A stretch of DNA of 64,000 bases from contig CP136891.1 in NCBI GenBank assembly GCA_034359265.1, positions 11,484,501 to 11,548,500 on the forward strand. The letters are read 5' to 3'. Below the pieces are notes generated by a model. It did not search any database. It saw only the letters and a list, made by a program, of their open reading frames with translations, and was not told the DNA's origin. How positions within the stretch are numbered: position 1 is the first letter of the stretch; each line of letters begins with the position of its first letter. A program made the translations under genes and the position numbers. Source of the DNA: Canna indica. Taxonomy: Eukaryota > Streptophyta > Magnoliopsida > Zingiberales > Cannaceae. Of the stretch, positions 1 to 10,960 are shown one piece after another.

Positions 1-965
1 GGTACTAATGTAGGCTTTCTAAATTAGCTAATAAGTTAGGTGTCTTCCACAACTGGGGACCTTTGCAACAATAAAAATGGAAGTGCATTGCCATTCTTTT
101 GTTTTCAATGATAGATCATGCTATTAAAAACCGAGACAGGATCAACAAAGGATCAAAGTGGATATGAAACAAGATAGTGGAAACTTAAGAAAGGAAGGAA
201 GTTAAATGAATTCCAAACTGCACTTTTTGTAAACTGCTGATGTGTAAGCCAGAATGTCTTATCATTTTGGGAGGTGATTATGAGAATAACATTTTATTTT
301 AGTGGTGATTAGGACAGTTTAAGCACTTCAATCTTATTTTATGGTTGAACATTGACCTTGAGCCAGCTGAAGAAACAGTTGTGAAGAAAGCAAATTAACT
401 GGGTCAGGCAACCTTGTGAAGAAAGTATTCTGTGATATTATTACTATGTTTCTCAACCAAAACTTAATTAGTAAAGTAGGAGCTATCAGATATTTAAGAC
501 TTTGAGGTATCAGTTCATAGCTTGCTCTTTTTTGTTTTATTTGTTTTGGGTATCTGTTTAACAAATTAGCTTATGCCTTATCAAGAAATCCTAATCTCTA
601 TTATGAGAATTTTAAGGCAGATTACATCCGGGCACCTTGGAAGACAGATATATGATATGGGCATCAGTTCACAATGCCCAGTTCACAATAGAAAAATGTG
701 TGTCGATCTTATTGGTTAGACATTTGAGTATATTTTCAATAGGTTTTGGGTTCGGTTCCTAGTTATAGCGCTTTATGCGTTTAATTTCACATCTATTTAT
801 GCTTGCAAAAAAAAATGTAAAAAGATAATCAAGTGCATCCATGTAATATTATGTTTAAGAGAAATCTACAACAAATTAGGTCTCAATAGAGACAAAAATA
901 ACTTGTGACAAAATAAATTGGATTTCAAATCAATATAACAAAGTGTCAAGAGATATATGGAGTAC
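1..965. other. AT-rich stretch, probably intron 3 of the P450
   Basis: No coding block is recognised on either strand here. The P450 exon 3 donor lies at 965-964 on the minus strand, so this sequence is most simply read as its third intron. The C-terminal half of the P450 (I-helix, EXXR, haem Cys loop) is not present before the window edge. Confidence 0.4.
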
Positions 966-2347
966 CTAATTCCAGGGATCCCAATCAGTATACTCGACTT
1001 CGACATTAGCATTTGAAGTTGCCGGAGTCGAGAAAATATTTCTTTACCTTCAGAAAAGCTACTTCCAAAACAAGTTCTTGAGATCACATCTGCTGAAAAT
1101 TTTCTCAAGTCCTCATCAACTACTATTTCGCCACTGCCCCCTGCATTGTCAATTATAGTCTCCCATGACTTCAGCAATTGAACAGTGGCTATCACCATCA
1201 AGTCAATCATGCCCTGCATGAATGTCCATTTATCCAATAAACATGTATCAATATATAACTTTGTAAAAAAGAGGCTAAAAATCTAATAAAAAGAATTAGT
1301 AATCAAAATTTCGCTGTCCCTCTGTGCATAGGACTCACATGATTCTCAATGTTGTTACCGGTAAATGGTAAATAGGATTTGATTGATGTCTTTGATTAAA
1401 CAAGGAAGACAATGGCGACGACAAGTAGTAGAAAATATGAACAATGACCAAAAGAGGTCCTAAAATATGGCAAGTTGAGCTACCAAGATTACTTAGGTTT
1501 GGCAGTTGGCACCATTATTATGCAATCCTTTGAACGGTGGAATTTTTGTCTAAAATAGTTTGATATTGGTAAAGATGAGCCCAAAGCACAGGAAATGCTT
1601 ACGATTTACCTTAACCTTATCCATGAACAACTCTGCTGCTATAACCTTCCTCTGATGCGACCAAATAGCGCCATTTGATGTTAAAATTCCTTTACCTAGA
1701 AGAGCTCCACGGTCCTTCTGTAAGTAGCAAGGCTTCCCCAAATCTAGAGACTTGAAAAGGCCTATTTCCTTCACAAGGTCAGGATGGCTCACATGCACTG
1801 TCTGTATGCTTCCCGTTGAGTACATAAAAATAGGACCTGGGAGCTCGTGTTCCAAAATAAAATCAATTAGCAACAATTAATCTCAATCAACTAAACCGAT
1901 TGTGGAATTAATTGACTTCCTTTCCGACACAAACGAAGAAAAGCGTTCCCTCTTCACTAAAAAGACATATTTTTTATGGTTTTGCTACAAACCTTCATCT
2001 TTAACCTAACCCTAGGGTTTTAACAAGACAAAAGGAATCTGCGCAATTCTCGTACCATATTTATTTCTCCAATGGACGAGGTAAGGAAAGAGCGACGAGA
2101 CATAGTCAGATGTGATACTCCGGCTACCTTCCTCTCGATGCTTCTTCTCCTCCTGAAGAAACCGCCTCATCTCCAGGATGTTTCCATGGATTATGGAAGG
2201 AGGAGGGCCCTGAATTCCTTGGCTTCTCAGCTTGTCTCTGATCCTCTCCAGCCTAATCCAAATGATGTAGTACAAGTAACATAAAGCCAAGCTTGTGATT
2301 CCTATTGCAAGGAGGGCAAGCAGTTTTCCTGCGGAGGCTCCTTCCAT
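966..2347 (-). CDS. Cytochrome P450, CYP714-like (5' three exons; partial)
   Basis: Exons read by eye on the minus strand: 2347-2056, 1836-1610 and 1213-966. All have GT donors and AG acceptors and the phases agree (292, 227 and 248 nt). The protein starts with an N-terminal membrane anchor (about residues 8-30, LLALLAIGITSLALCYLYYI), then a proline-rich hinge (QGIQGPPPS), then a substrate-binding half with the C-helix WSHQRK motif. These features and the exon pattern fit the CYP72 clan, most like CYP714. Plant CYP714 enzymes are ER-anchored monooxygenases, several of which act on gibberellins; the substrate here cannot be told. Exon 3 ends in phase 2 after GIPGI, and the rest of the enzyme (about 260 residues including the haem-binding Cys) lies beyond position 1 or is lost. 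I cannot tell whether the gene is intact. Confidence 0.8.
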
Positions 2348-3085
2348 GTCCTATGTTGCTTCGATTGGCTTCTTCCCTGACTCCTTGCTGAAATTTAACG
2401 GTAGAAGAGGAAGCCGACAAAAAACATCATCTTCTTCAGAAAATAATAATAATAATATTTCATGAGTTAGTTAAATTTAACGGATGGGAGGATTCGGTGT
2501 TCGTATCCAACATGAGAAACATTAGTAGACTAATGGACAGATGCCACGTATCCATTCTGCTATGTCTATCTAAAAATTTGGGTGTATGTCCGCGTGGACA
2601 AATACTGAGTTTTGAAAAATAATTAAGAAAAATTCTTTCCACCGAATAAGCGTTGTCATGTCCAACTTAAATTATAAAATAATACTATTTTACTAAATAA
2701 TTCGTTCTTAATTATGGATCCGAAAATCTAAAAATTATTATATTTTAAATTTTTGTAAAAGTCTGAAATCAAAATAATATCAATTCTAACTCGAAAGTAT
2801 TTCAAGAGTTTTGAGGAAAAAGTTATGAATCCTCAAATTTGAATGATCCGTATCATGTGATATGAATTGTTATAAGCCTATAACTATAATAAAATGAATG
2901 TTTATTTATATAATCACGATCAAAAGAAACTTTAGATACCAATTAAGTCAACTTCAGTGGAAGTATTAATTAACCTAGATTAATACCTAACTTTTGCTTT
3001 TATAGCAAGCTTAGAAGTTGCTCTTCTCACCTATACATACATGGACAAAAATCACTGTCGTTGTTATTATTATTATTATTATTTC
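2348..3085. other. Intergenic, AT-rich; P450 upstream region
   Basis: This contains the presumed promoter of the minus-strand P450. Only AT-rich sequence, a short AAT run near 2444-2456 and a short ATT run (3064-3084) directly before the inverted-repeat element were seen. Confidence 0.4.
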
Positions 3086-3315
3086 GGTTAATTAATGAAT
3101 CTAGTCCAAATTATAAAATTTTAACAAATTTAGCTCACATTTTAATTTGTCATAATTTTAGTTCAAATTAACTATAGAATTTACAATAATTATAACCCGT
3201 CGTGAGATACCTGTTACATTAATCGTTAGTTGTTGACGTGGCCACACAGTCAACTTTTAAGAAAATAGTTTTTTATTCATTTTTTCTTTAATTTTTGCCA
3301 CCTCAGCCTACACGG
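3086..3315 (+). repeat. Left terminal inverted repeat of the Pack-MULE-like element
   Basis: The arm starts near GGTTAATTAATGAATC and ends at the CAGCCTACAC motif. Reading the right arm in reverse complement gives the same order of landmarks: AACAAAT, AATTTGTCATAATT, CTATAGAATTTACAATAATT, CGTGAGATA, TTACATTAATCGTTAGTTG, AGTCAACTTTTAAGAAAATA and CCACCTCAGCCTACAC. Confidence 0.85.
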
Positions 3316-3339
3316 TTAAATAATAATAATAAAACATCA

Positions 3340-3690
3340 CAACCGACTTCTTCTTCTTTGCCAACGGCATCACCACCGCCGCTGCCTCGAGCACCATCGG
3401 GTGTTGGTACAGCGTCGCCTCCACCTCGATGTTGCTGATGTTCTCGCCGCCAGAGATGATGATATATGTCCGTCGCCTCGGTGAGGCCGTAGGCGTGGGT
3501 GACGCGGAACCCCAACTGCTCCATCTTCTCAAGGAGTGGTGCAGGCGGCGGCGCACTGCCGATTAGGATGCTCACCGGGGAGGCTAAAGCCTGGCAGTCG
3601 GCGGGCCCGAACTCGAGGAGGAGGATCAAGACGGTCTAAGCGCAGCACATGTTGATGGCGTTGAGCACGACGCCATGTTACAAATGAGAT
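3340..3690 (-). pseudogene. Captured C-terminal fragment of an AAE1-like ligase
   Basis: The minus strand reads VSILIGSAPPPAPLLEKMEQ and GFRVTHAYGLTEAT, then, after a large internal deletion and a frame change, IIISGGENISNIEVEATLYQ, HPMVLEAAAVVMP. YGLTEAT and ISGGENIS-IEVE are AAE1-group motifs (4CL-type enzymes have a different A8 region), so this end comes from the same kind of gene as the N-terminal piece, not from the 4CL-like middle. About 120 residues between the A5 and A8 motifs are missing. Confidence 0.7.
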
Positions 3691-3799
3691 GTTGAGCACA
3701 TGTTGCTTATAGAAATGAGATGGTAGTGTCGTTATGTTTTTGTTAGAAATGGCTTGTAGTGAGAAAGTCCTTTTGTGATCCCTTCAACGAAAGCACAAA

Positions 3800-4635
3800 C
3801 CGTAACCACTGCGATATATGTGCATTTCCTAGCGGGGGACTTCGTCATCGCCAGCACCAGCGGCAGATCGAGACACCGGCATGAACCACACCCTATATCG
3901 CTCCACCATCGGAGCATCGCCTCGAAATCGAACTGCTCCATCAACACGATCGTATCTCCCAGCGCCGCTGAGCGGATTGCTTTGAAGAACCCGAACACGT
4001 GGAAGAGCGGGATCGTGAAGAGTGACATTGGCGGCCCCTCCTCTGCCTCCTCCACAGCCTCAGCCGAAGCCTCTTGCAACGAGGCGTGGTACATGGGCGA
4101 TGAGCGACACAAAGTTTTGGTGGGTCGGTGCGACGCCCTTCACCCGCCTCATCGTGTCCGACTGTTGGACCTCCACCGGAGGCAACGTCTCCTCGGCGGA
4201 CGCAAACAAGGATCGAAAACGGGGTGAGCCAAGGAGGATGGTGGGGAGGTTGTGTGGGAGCTTGCTCGCGGTAGCAGTGATGGAAAAGGCGATGAAGGGT
4301 TGGAGAGGCAAATCTGGTGTGTGATCTCGTCGGGGGTGCTGAGGGGGTTAATCGACGAAACGACAACACCAATGGAGAGGAGTGAAAAATAGAGGACGAG
4401 GATGTCGATACCGGAGGGCGCAATGACGAAGGCGACATTGCCCTTGGAGAGGCCAGTGCAAGAGCGGAGGGCGATAGCGAGGCTCCGCACGCGGGCGACG
4501 AAGTCGATCGACATAGGAGACGAAAGCACCAGTGGCGACATCGATGATGGCGGGGTGGGAGGGGAGCGGGGATGGTAGGAGGGAGAAGGCGAAGGAGGTT
4601 GTGGAAAGGGGGAGGGATTCGGGGTGGGGGGGAGG
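3800..4635 (-). pseudogene. Captured 4CL-like (OPCL-type) acyl-CoA ligase fragment, frameshifted
   Basis: In minus-strand order it reads IDFVARVRSLAIALRS, GLSKGNVAFVIAPSGIDIL, VLYFSLLSIGVVVSS, INPLSTPDEITHQI, then after a frameshift (about 4310) FSITATASKLPHNLPTILL and SAEETLPPVEVQQSDT. A deletion then removes the serine/glycine P-loop segment that normally separates QSDT from RVKGVA. After another frame change come PMYHASLQEASAEAVEE and MSLFTIPLFHVFGFF, then GDTIVLMEQFDFEAML and LPLVLAMTKS. These are hallmarks of the peroxisomal 4-coumarate-CoA-ligase-like clade (established family knowledge). Without the P-loop it cannot bind ATP normally, so it is a pseudogene. Confidence 0.75.
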
Positions 4636-4748
4636 GTGTGCTCGTAGACGACGGAGGTGCGGTCACCGTACACGGCCGCGGCCCTCTACAAGAAGGTGAT
4701 GGGGCTCAGCGGTGCATAGTTTGCAGGGCATTTAAGCAGGCGGTCCAT
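4636..4748 (-). pseudogene. Captured N-terminal fragment of an AAE1/benzoate-CoA-ligase-like enzyme
   Basis: The minus strand from 4748 reads MDRLLKCPANYAPLSPITFL, then an in-frame TAG at 4688-4686, then RAAAVYGDRTSVVYEHT. This start is typical of plant acyl-activating enzymes of the AAE1/AAE11/benzoate-CoA ligase group (peroxisomal or cytosolic acyl-CoA synthetases). The homology stops abruptly after EHT, where a second, different ligase begins in the same frame. The stop at codon 21 means no long product can start here. Confidence 0.7.
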
Positions 4749-4795
4749 TAGAGAGAGGGGACGAAGGATTCGATGTTTTGATGTTTTTTTTAAAA

Positions 4796-5024
4796 AACGG
4801 TGTAGGCTGAGGTGGCAAAACTAAAGAATAAAATGAATAAGGAATTATTTTCTTAAAAGTTGACTATGCGGCCACGTTAGCAACTAACGATTAATGTAAC
4901 GAATATCTCACGGTAGGTTATAATTATTGTAAATTCTATAGTTTTGACTAGAATTATGACAAATTAAATATATGAGCTAGATTTGTTAAAACCTCTATAG
5001 TTATGGCTAGATTTATTAATTAGC
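4796..5024 (-). repeat. Right terminal inverted repeat of the Pack-MULE-like element
   Basis: This is the inverted copy of 3086-3315. The inner end carries GTGTAGGCTGAGGTGGC and the outer end ATTTATTAATTAGC, immediately followed by the ATT microsatellite. Confidence 0.85.
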
Positions 5025-5294
<270 letters not shown>

Positions 5295-5490
5295 GGAATC
5301 ACATTGCTTTGCCTTTAACGGGCCACTCTTCTGTCATCTTTCCAGTTTCATGATCGCTTTTTAATCCTCCTTTTCAAAGGAAACTCCTCTCCATGGTTGG
5401 TGTCTCAAATAAAGCATCTCCTCTTTTCCAGCATCAGCAGAACAGCATACGATTCTTCTTTGCATCATCGCGAAAGCGCCCCTTTTCTAC

Positions 5491-5661
5491 GGAAATAACT
5501 TCTATGGAGCCCGGCTCCATAGAAAAAGCTATGGAGCCGGGCTCCGATGACCCAGCACGAATCGCGAAGCAACTTTTTGTTGCTTTGCGATTCGTGCTGA
5601 GTCATCGGAGACCGGCTCCGTAAGATTTTCTATGGAGCCGGGGCTCCACAGTAGTTATTTT
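5491..5661. mobile_element. Foldback MITE-like palindrome upstream of the C2 gene
   Basis: The left arm (about 5491-5573) and right arm (about 5581-5661) are near-complete inverted copies: GGAAATAACT, TATGGAGCCCGGCTCCATAG, GGCTCCGATGA and CAGCACGAATCGC each recur in reverse complement. The arms are separated by only a few T/G bases, so a transcript would fold into one long hairpin. An 11-bp direct repeat CCTTTTCTACG flanks it (5481-5491 and 5662-5672), consistent with a Mutator-type 9-10-bp target duplication. No protein is encoded. It lies about 120 bp upstream of the C2-gene ATG. Confidence 0.8.
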
Positions 5662-5778
5662 CCTTTTCTACGTATCGAATCTCCTATCTGATCAACATCA
5701 TATAAACAAACAAACAAATTTAAAAAGCTTTATCACCCTGCAGCTTCCGCAAGTCCACATCCTTCTCCTCAACAATCG

Positions 5779-7053
5779 ATGGCGGCCAACAAAATCCACA
5801 TCGAGGTCTGCTTGATCTCCGCCCGCGGCCTCCACCGCGCGCCGTCGTTCCTGAAGCCGCAGTGGTTCGCCGTCGGCTGGATCGACCCCAACAACAAGTA
5901 CTGCACCAAGATCGACGCCTCCGGCGACGCGAACCCGACGTGGAATACCAAGTTCGCCGTCGCCATTGACGAGGGGAGCTCCGGCTTGCAAGGTCTGGCG
6001 TTGACGGTGGAGGTCTACAAGAGGGAACCCATCTTCTTGAGAGAGAAGCTTCAGGGCACCGCGGTGATTCCGCTCAACGAGTTCTTGGTTAGGTTTTTGA
6101 ATGATGCCGAGGCGTCGAGGAGAGGAATGAAGGAGAGTGGGAGCTTCCAGCTGAGGAAGAAGAATTACGGGAAGCCTCATGGATTTGTTGATGTCTCCAT
6201 TGCCATAGCTGACGGAACTGACGACGCTTCTTTATCTCGTCCAGGTACTGAAATATATATATATATACAGCCATTAAAATTGGCCAATTAATTTTTATTG
6301 ATTTTAAATTGATTGTTATAGTTCTATATATTAAGAAATTAATACTAGATTATAATTGGAAGTTAAATAGCAATAAATTTAACAGTTTCTTAAATCGTCT
6401 ACCTATCTATATATTGATGCTTAATTATTTCAAAGCAAAATAATATCCAAAATTAAACCTTCATCGGTTACTATTCCCTCTTTAATTTAATTGCAGGCGT
6501 GGATGAAAGACTCCCAAACACAAACAACAATGACGGAATCACATTAGCATTCGAAGAAGATGAAGTGTCAGCCTTCCGACCCCGTTCACAGTCTCCCTCC
6601 TTCAGCAACCACGATCAAGTCTACAACGGGAACAACAATAATTACCCTTACAGTCTCCCCAGACCACGTTGCAGCATCGGCCGGCCACAGCATACATCGA
6701 CCGGGAACAACAATAATGCATCAGCTCCCCATGCGAACTACCCGGCCACAGCAGCATGCATCGACCGCCCCGCTCCGCCGCCGCCGCCTCCTCCGCCTTG
6801 CAACGCCGGCTTCCTGCCGACGCTGTTTCCAGGCGCGGCGCCACCGCCGCAGACGTACATAAACCTCCCCCCGCCTTCGTCGCGGGCGGCAGCGAGACAC
6901 CGTGGCGGTGGAGCAGAATTTGGAGTGGGGCTCGGCGCCGGAGCCTTGGCCGCCGGCGCTGTGATCTTTGGCGACGACTTCATGTCGGGATCCCAGTTCC
7001 CGATGGGGCTTGACGGCGGCAGCTTGACTGTGTCGTCGGATACTCTCTTCTGA
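5779..7053 (+). CDS. C2-domain protein, SRC2-like
   Basis: There are two exons: 5779-6244 and 6497-7053 (intron GT at 6245, AG at 6496; phase 1, Gly codon split). The protein is 340 aa. Residues 5-140 form a C2 domain: IHIEVCLISARGL, FLKPQWFAVGWI, KYCTKIDASGDANPTWNTKF and LTVEVYKREP. C2 domains of this type bind membranes, often with Ca2+. The middle is low-complexity (Asn runs, Pro run near residue 280). The C-terminus has the Gly/Ala-rich segment GVGLGAGALAAGAVIFGDDF seen in SRC2 homologues, which are induced by cold or pathogens and found at the ER, vacuole or plasma membrane. The start ATG sits in a purine-poor GC-rich leader and gives the complete C2 beta-1 strand. The family assignment is good; the exact role is not known. 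Confidence 0.85.
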
Positions 7054-7319
7054 ATTCTGATGCGTGAAGGTCAACCATAAGTGGGTCAAGATGCAGTCGT
7101 TGACCATGTAAAATACAGTATCAGTTGGCTTATGATGTGCTTTACGTAATAATATGAACTCGTGGACTCATGGTGCTACCAAAAATTAAATACGGTGAAA
7201 AACTAAAAAAACCATCATGGAGCCCGGCTCTTAGAAGTTGCGTTCGTGAAAAACATTACCAAGAATAGCATGAAAAACACTGCAACAAACTATTGATTAA
7301 ATTTCAACCCTTGTGTCAG

Positions 7320-7375
7320 CACAAATATTAAAATCGGCGCTTGCACAGGTGCCGAATGCAAGCGCCGAAATGGTG
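7320..7375. repeat. Sub-terminal inverted repeat of the CACTA element
   Basis: CGGCGCTTGCA is followed by TGCAAGCGCCG with a short spacer containing GGTGCC, forming a compact hairpin. Similar GGCGC words recur at 7410-7430 and 8340-8375. Confidence 0.6.
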
Positions 7376-7507
7376 TAAGAAAACAAGGGCATTGTGCTTC
7401 TTTGCATACCGGCGCGAGTGCTGGCACCGATACGTTGATGAATATATATATTTATAATATATATAGCAGTTTATTAATATTATTATATATAATATTTTAT
7501 TTAATTA

Positions 7508-7517
<10 letters not shown>

Positions 7518-7546
<29 letters not shown>
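7518..7546. repeat. AT dinucleotide microsatellite
   Basis: This is an alternating TA run preceded by a short CA run, inside the CACTA element. Confidence 0.9.
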
Positions 7547-7553
<7 letters not shown>

Positions 7554-7679
7554 TTTTTTTACTCTAATCAAATTAATACAATATAAAAAATTACATTTCT
7601 AATCTTTTAGAAAAAAAATTGTGATCTTGGATTTTTGATATCTTCCCGCAATTTTAATAAGCTGAAATTTTAATAACAA

Positions 7680-7890
7680 AGAAATCAGGACAATGAATAA
7701 GGAGAGAAGAAATAAGAGCAGAAAAAGAAAAAGAAATGAGAATGAGACGAATAAAGAAAATAAAGAAGGGAGAAATGAGAGAAAAGAAGCGTTGGAGGAA
7801 AAAAAGAAGATAGGAGAAATGAAAGAGAGAGAAAAATAGAGGGAGAAAAAAGAGAAGAGAGAAGAAATAAGAAAGAGATGAGTTAGAGAA
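7680..7890 (+). repeat. Purine-rich tract
   Basis: This is an almost pure A/G strand of about 200 bp with AGAAATGAGA-like words, and it may adopt a triplex. No coding sense was found. It lies inside the CACTA element. Confidence 0.8.
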
Positions 7891-7898
7891 TGAAAAAA

Positions 7899-8118
7899 AT
7901 TTAAAAATTTAAAAATTTAAAAATTTAAAAATTTAAAAATTTAAAAATTTAAAAATTTAAAAATTTAAAAATTTAAAAATTTAAAAATTTAAAAATTTAA
8001 AAATTTAAAAATTTAAAAATTTAAAATTTTAAAATTTTAAAAATTTAAAAATTTAAAAATTTAAAAATTTAAAAATTTAAAAATTTAAAAATTTAAAACA
8101 TAAAAATTTAAAAATTTA
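7899..8118. repeat. AAAAATTT minisatellite (8-bp period)
   Basis: About 25 near-perfect copies of the octamer AAAAATTT are present, with a few degenerate units near 8020-8040 and 8095-8118. The unit is almost self-complementary. It occupies the core of the CACTA element. Confidence 0.95.
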
Positions 8119-8473
8119 AAACATAAAAATGAAAGAGGCGGAAAATCTCTCGCCTCCGCCTCACATTGTGCCAACATGTACGCTGGCGCACGTGGGCATC
8201 TATGCATGTGTACCCGCACGAGCACGAGCTTCCACGTTTGAGTACCCGCACAGGCGCAGGATTCCGCACCCGCTGGTGCGGAATACCGACGCCATATGCG
8301 CTGGTAATCTGGCTGGCACCAGTTCTGTGACAGTACGGGCGCCATAAAATTTTGGCGCCTGATTGCTGGCGTTAGAATTTTTTGCTTATTATATTTTTCT
8401 CGCCTTTACACTCTAACGTCTGCTCCTTGGAGTCGGAATTTTTTCTCCTGAATAAATTAAGTTTGTTGTAGTG

Positions 8474-9029
8474 AGATAATAAAAAGATTAATTCACATAA
8501 CATATATATCACAAGACATTGTACTAAAATTATGTCATACACATTTATATGATTAACTATAATGAAATTGGATCAAATCAATATATACATAATTGAATAA
8601 AACTAATTAAACAATCGTTCTGAGCCAATTGATTCTAATTTTGCTATATTTGATTAGTTTTCCTTTAGACTATCGGATTCTTTGTAGTTAACTTGACCAA
8701 TTTATGAGTAATTATCTTATAACACAAAATAAATCTAAAATTAAATTTCGGGGCAAAACAATGAGTTGAATTCATTTTTAAAAAAATCAAAAATCAAAAA
8801 TTATTTTATTATTCGGCTAGTGTCAGGACCAAAAAAGTTAACATAAAGAATTGTCTCCAACTCAGGAGCCTATAGTAGACCAAATGAAAACAACCTTCTC
8901 ACGTCTAGCTGAATTTGTTGTTCAACGAGCAATTTTATTTCTCTCGATAACGAAGAAGAACTTCATGAAATTATAATAGAAAGTTAAGTACAAAGTATTA
9001 GACACAAATATATGAGATACACAAGTGGT
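8474..9029. other. AT-rich spacer
   Basis: There is no recognisable gene. The stretch lies between the CACTA right end and the 3' side of the LINE remnant; part of it may be the LINE 3' tail. Confidence 0.4.
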
Positions 9030-10960
9030 ATGGCAGGAGCTTGAAAAGTGAGCACCTCAACCAGATTTTTAGAGTGAGTCTCCACAAGGAAATGGAAACG
9101 AGACAATGAGTGTTCAATTGCCTTGGTAGAGAATATATTGTTTAATTACCAATGCTTGAAGTAAAATTGAGTTTGCATTCAAGTATAAGCGGGCAGCACC
9201 AAGACATGCACCATCTGTACGTGATTGAACAATAAAGTCAATCCCACTTGTAAATTTCAAAAATAAAACATCACAATTAATTTTAAGCAAGCCCAGTTAA
9301 AATAGAATCCATTTAATATAGGATCATTTCTCAATAGAATTGCCCTCAGGACTAGACTAATTGAAGTAACTTTAATGAAAATCAAAATTTTCGACATCTA
9401 ACCACGGCGTTCCTACCGTGCCAAATGTACTAGCAATGATTTGCAATTAGAATAGACCATAAATCATGGTTAGTTGAAGAAGAATGGATTGGGGAACAAC
9501 TAATCACTAGCATCCCAGGTACGTAGGACGTGGGGAAAAGTCAAGCCTGTTTTGAATTGAAGAAAATTCCAAACTTGTTTAACAAAGTGGAGATCAAGGA
9601 ACAAATGAGAAATGGTTTCCAGAGCCAGAGAACAAATAGGACAAGGGTTAGGAATTTGTAAAGCTAAATGTGAAAGTCTAATACACTTAAGTAGGCGTTG
9701 GTGTACGTGGTGTATGAGCTTCCAACCAAATATTTTAACTTTAGGAGCTTTTTTTTAGTTTCCAAAGGGAAACCCAAAAGTTGGCTAGAGAACCATCTTG
9801 CAGTACATGATTTCTTAGGAACACATAGGGCTTACTTGGTACGTGGCAACTCTAACCCCCCCCCCCCCTACCTAATAATGTCCAAATATAGGTGTCATCG
9901 TCGGGATTCATCGATAAATTTATCCTAAAAATGAATTCCACCATTATAGGACTGAAGGCATCATCACAAAGAGTAGTATTCCAAATTTTCAATTTTGATT
10001 TGCAATAAATGCATCCACAGTAGAACTAACATCACAGCCAGAACGTTTATAAAGGTCGGCTTAAAGCAAATAGGCAAATCAAAAAACCAATTATCAAGTA
10101 CAACAGAAGTATATATCATAACTATTAATAATTTTCATGCAACCCAAAAATAACATCTTAAAAGCGGAGCGAAAGAGACGCTAGCTCCGAGAATATTTTT
10201 TCTCAACCAAATCTTAACATCTCAAATCATTGTACTTAAGAGAAATCAAGCGCACCCCAGGAGAAACGACATCATTCAGATATTCAAGTATTCTTTTTTG
10301 CTTGAAGGTTAAAACTTTTGACCGCAATGCAAATCATGAATGTCTAAACCACCACAATCCTTAGGCATGATCGCAGTATTCCAGCTGATGAGATCGATTA
10401 ATTATTTGCGAGGAGAGCTCAACCAAAGAAATTATTCAAAAAGACTATCAATTTTATCAATTTGGGCAGAAGAGAATCGAGAATCAAGAATCAATCATAG
10501 AGTATAAGGGAATAGAGTTCAAAACTGAATTAATAAGAACAATATGACCAACCTCTGAGACATAATTCGATTGTTAGGAACTAAGCTTGGTCTTAATCTG
10601 ATCCAAGATCATTTCTAGAGCCTATGAGAGGGTCATATATCTAGGGACAATTAAGGCGTCAAATGGAAAGGAACCGACCTTCATATTTAAGACAAAAGAG
10701 ATCCGCCTAACGGTAGCCCTCAAAACATCTTAGTGAAAGAAAATTTCAAATTTGTTGAAATTTATGGATTGACCACTGAATTGTGTATATATCAAACATA
10801 TATTTCTCGAATAAAAGAGATTCTCTTAGAATTGGCTTTAAATATTAGGATATCATGGACAAATATCAAGTGCATGACATGAAAATTATCCTTAAGCTGA
10901 AAGGAGATCGTAAGAGCTGTTTATTGTGAATAGCCTTCTTAATTAAATTTGTTGAAGTTT
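9030..10960 (-). pseudogene. Decayed LINE (L1-type) ORF2: reverse transcriptase to zinc-binding region
   Basis: Reading the minus strand from about 10910 downward gives RT landmarks with many stops and shifts: HLIFVHDILIFKANS (degenerate version of the HL-F-DD active-site box), MKVGSFPFDALIVPRY (LGVP block), LDQIKTKLSS, GLWWFRHS-FALRSKVLTFKQ. Near 9760-9560 comes the zf-RVT block KAPKVKIFGWKLIHHV, CPICSLALETISHLFLDL, VWNFLQFKTGL. Near 9210 a stretch with TDGACLGAA may be an RNase H remnant. These are known features of plant L1 ORF2. The active-site Asp-Asp has become His-Asp, and stops are frequent, so the element is dead. Confidence 0.7.

Larger units (their letters stand above)
3086..5024. 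mobile_element. Pack-MULE-like element carrying acyl-activating-enzyme gene fragments
   Basis: The element is bounded by long inverted repeats (3086-3315 and 4796-5024, opposite orientation, similar over nearly the whole arm by eye). The interior is a GC-rich patch unlike the flanks and encodes, on the minus strand, pieces of AMP-binding enzymes in the order N-terminus, middle, C-terminus. Long AT-rich terminal repeats around captured host-gene fragments are the hallmark of Pack-MULEs (established for rice and other plants). No transposase is present, so it would be non-autonomous. Both ends lie against ATT repeats, so a 9-bp duplication of ATTATTATT would be invisible but is compatible. The alternative is an ordinary gene pseudogenised between two unrelated MITEs, but the two arms are copies of each other. 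Confidence 0.8.
7278..8473. mobile_element. Small non-autonomous CACTA (EnSpm-type) element
   Basis: The left end is CACTGCAACAAACT (7278) and the right end in reverse complement is CACTACAACAAACT (8473), which match the CACTA terminal motif. Sub-terminal GC-rich motifs such as CGGCGCTTGCA/TGCAAGCGCCG and repeated GCGCC/GGCGC words near both ends are typical transposase-binding repeats of this superfamily. The 3-bp flanks are AAA and AGA, so the target duplication is only partly preserved. The interior has no coding capacity: an AT repeat, a purine-rich tract and an 8-bp-period minisatellite. It lies about 225 bp downstream of the C2 gene stop. Confidence 0.75.

Noticed and set aside
2072..2284. 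Plus-strand 70-codon frame
   Set aside because: It is a shadow of P450 exon 1, whose minus-strand frame is clearly the coding one.
7899..8118. CRISPR-like array
   Set aside because: The period is 8 bp with no spacers; it is a minisatellite in a plant nuclear genome.
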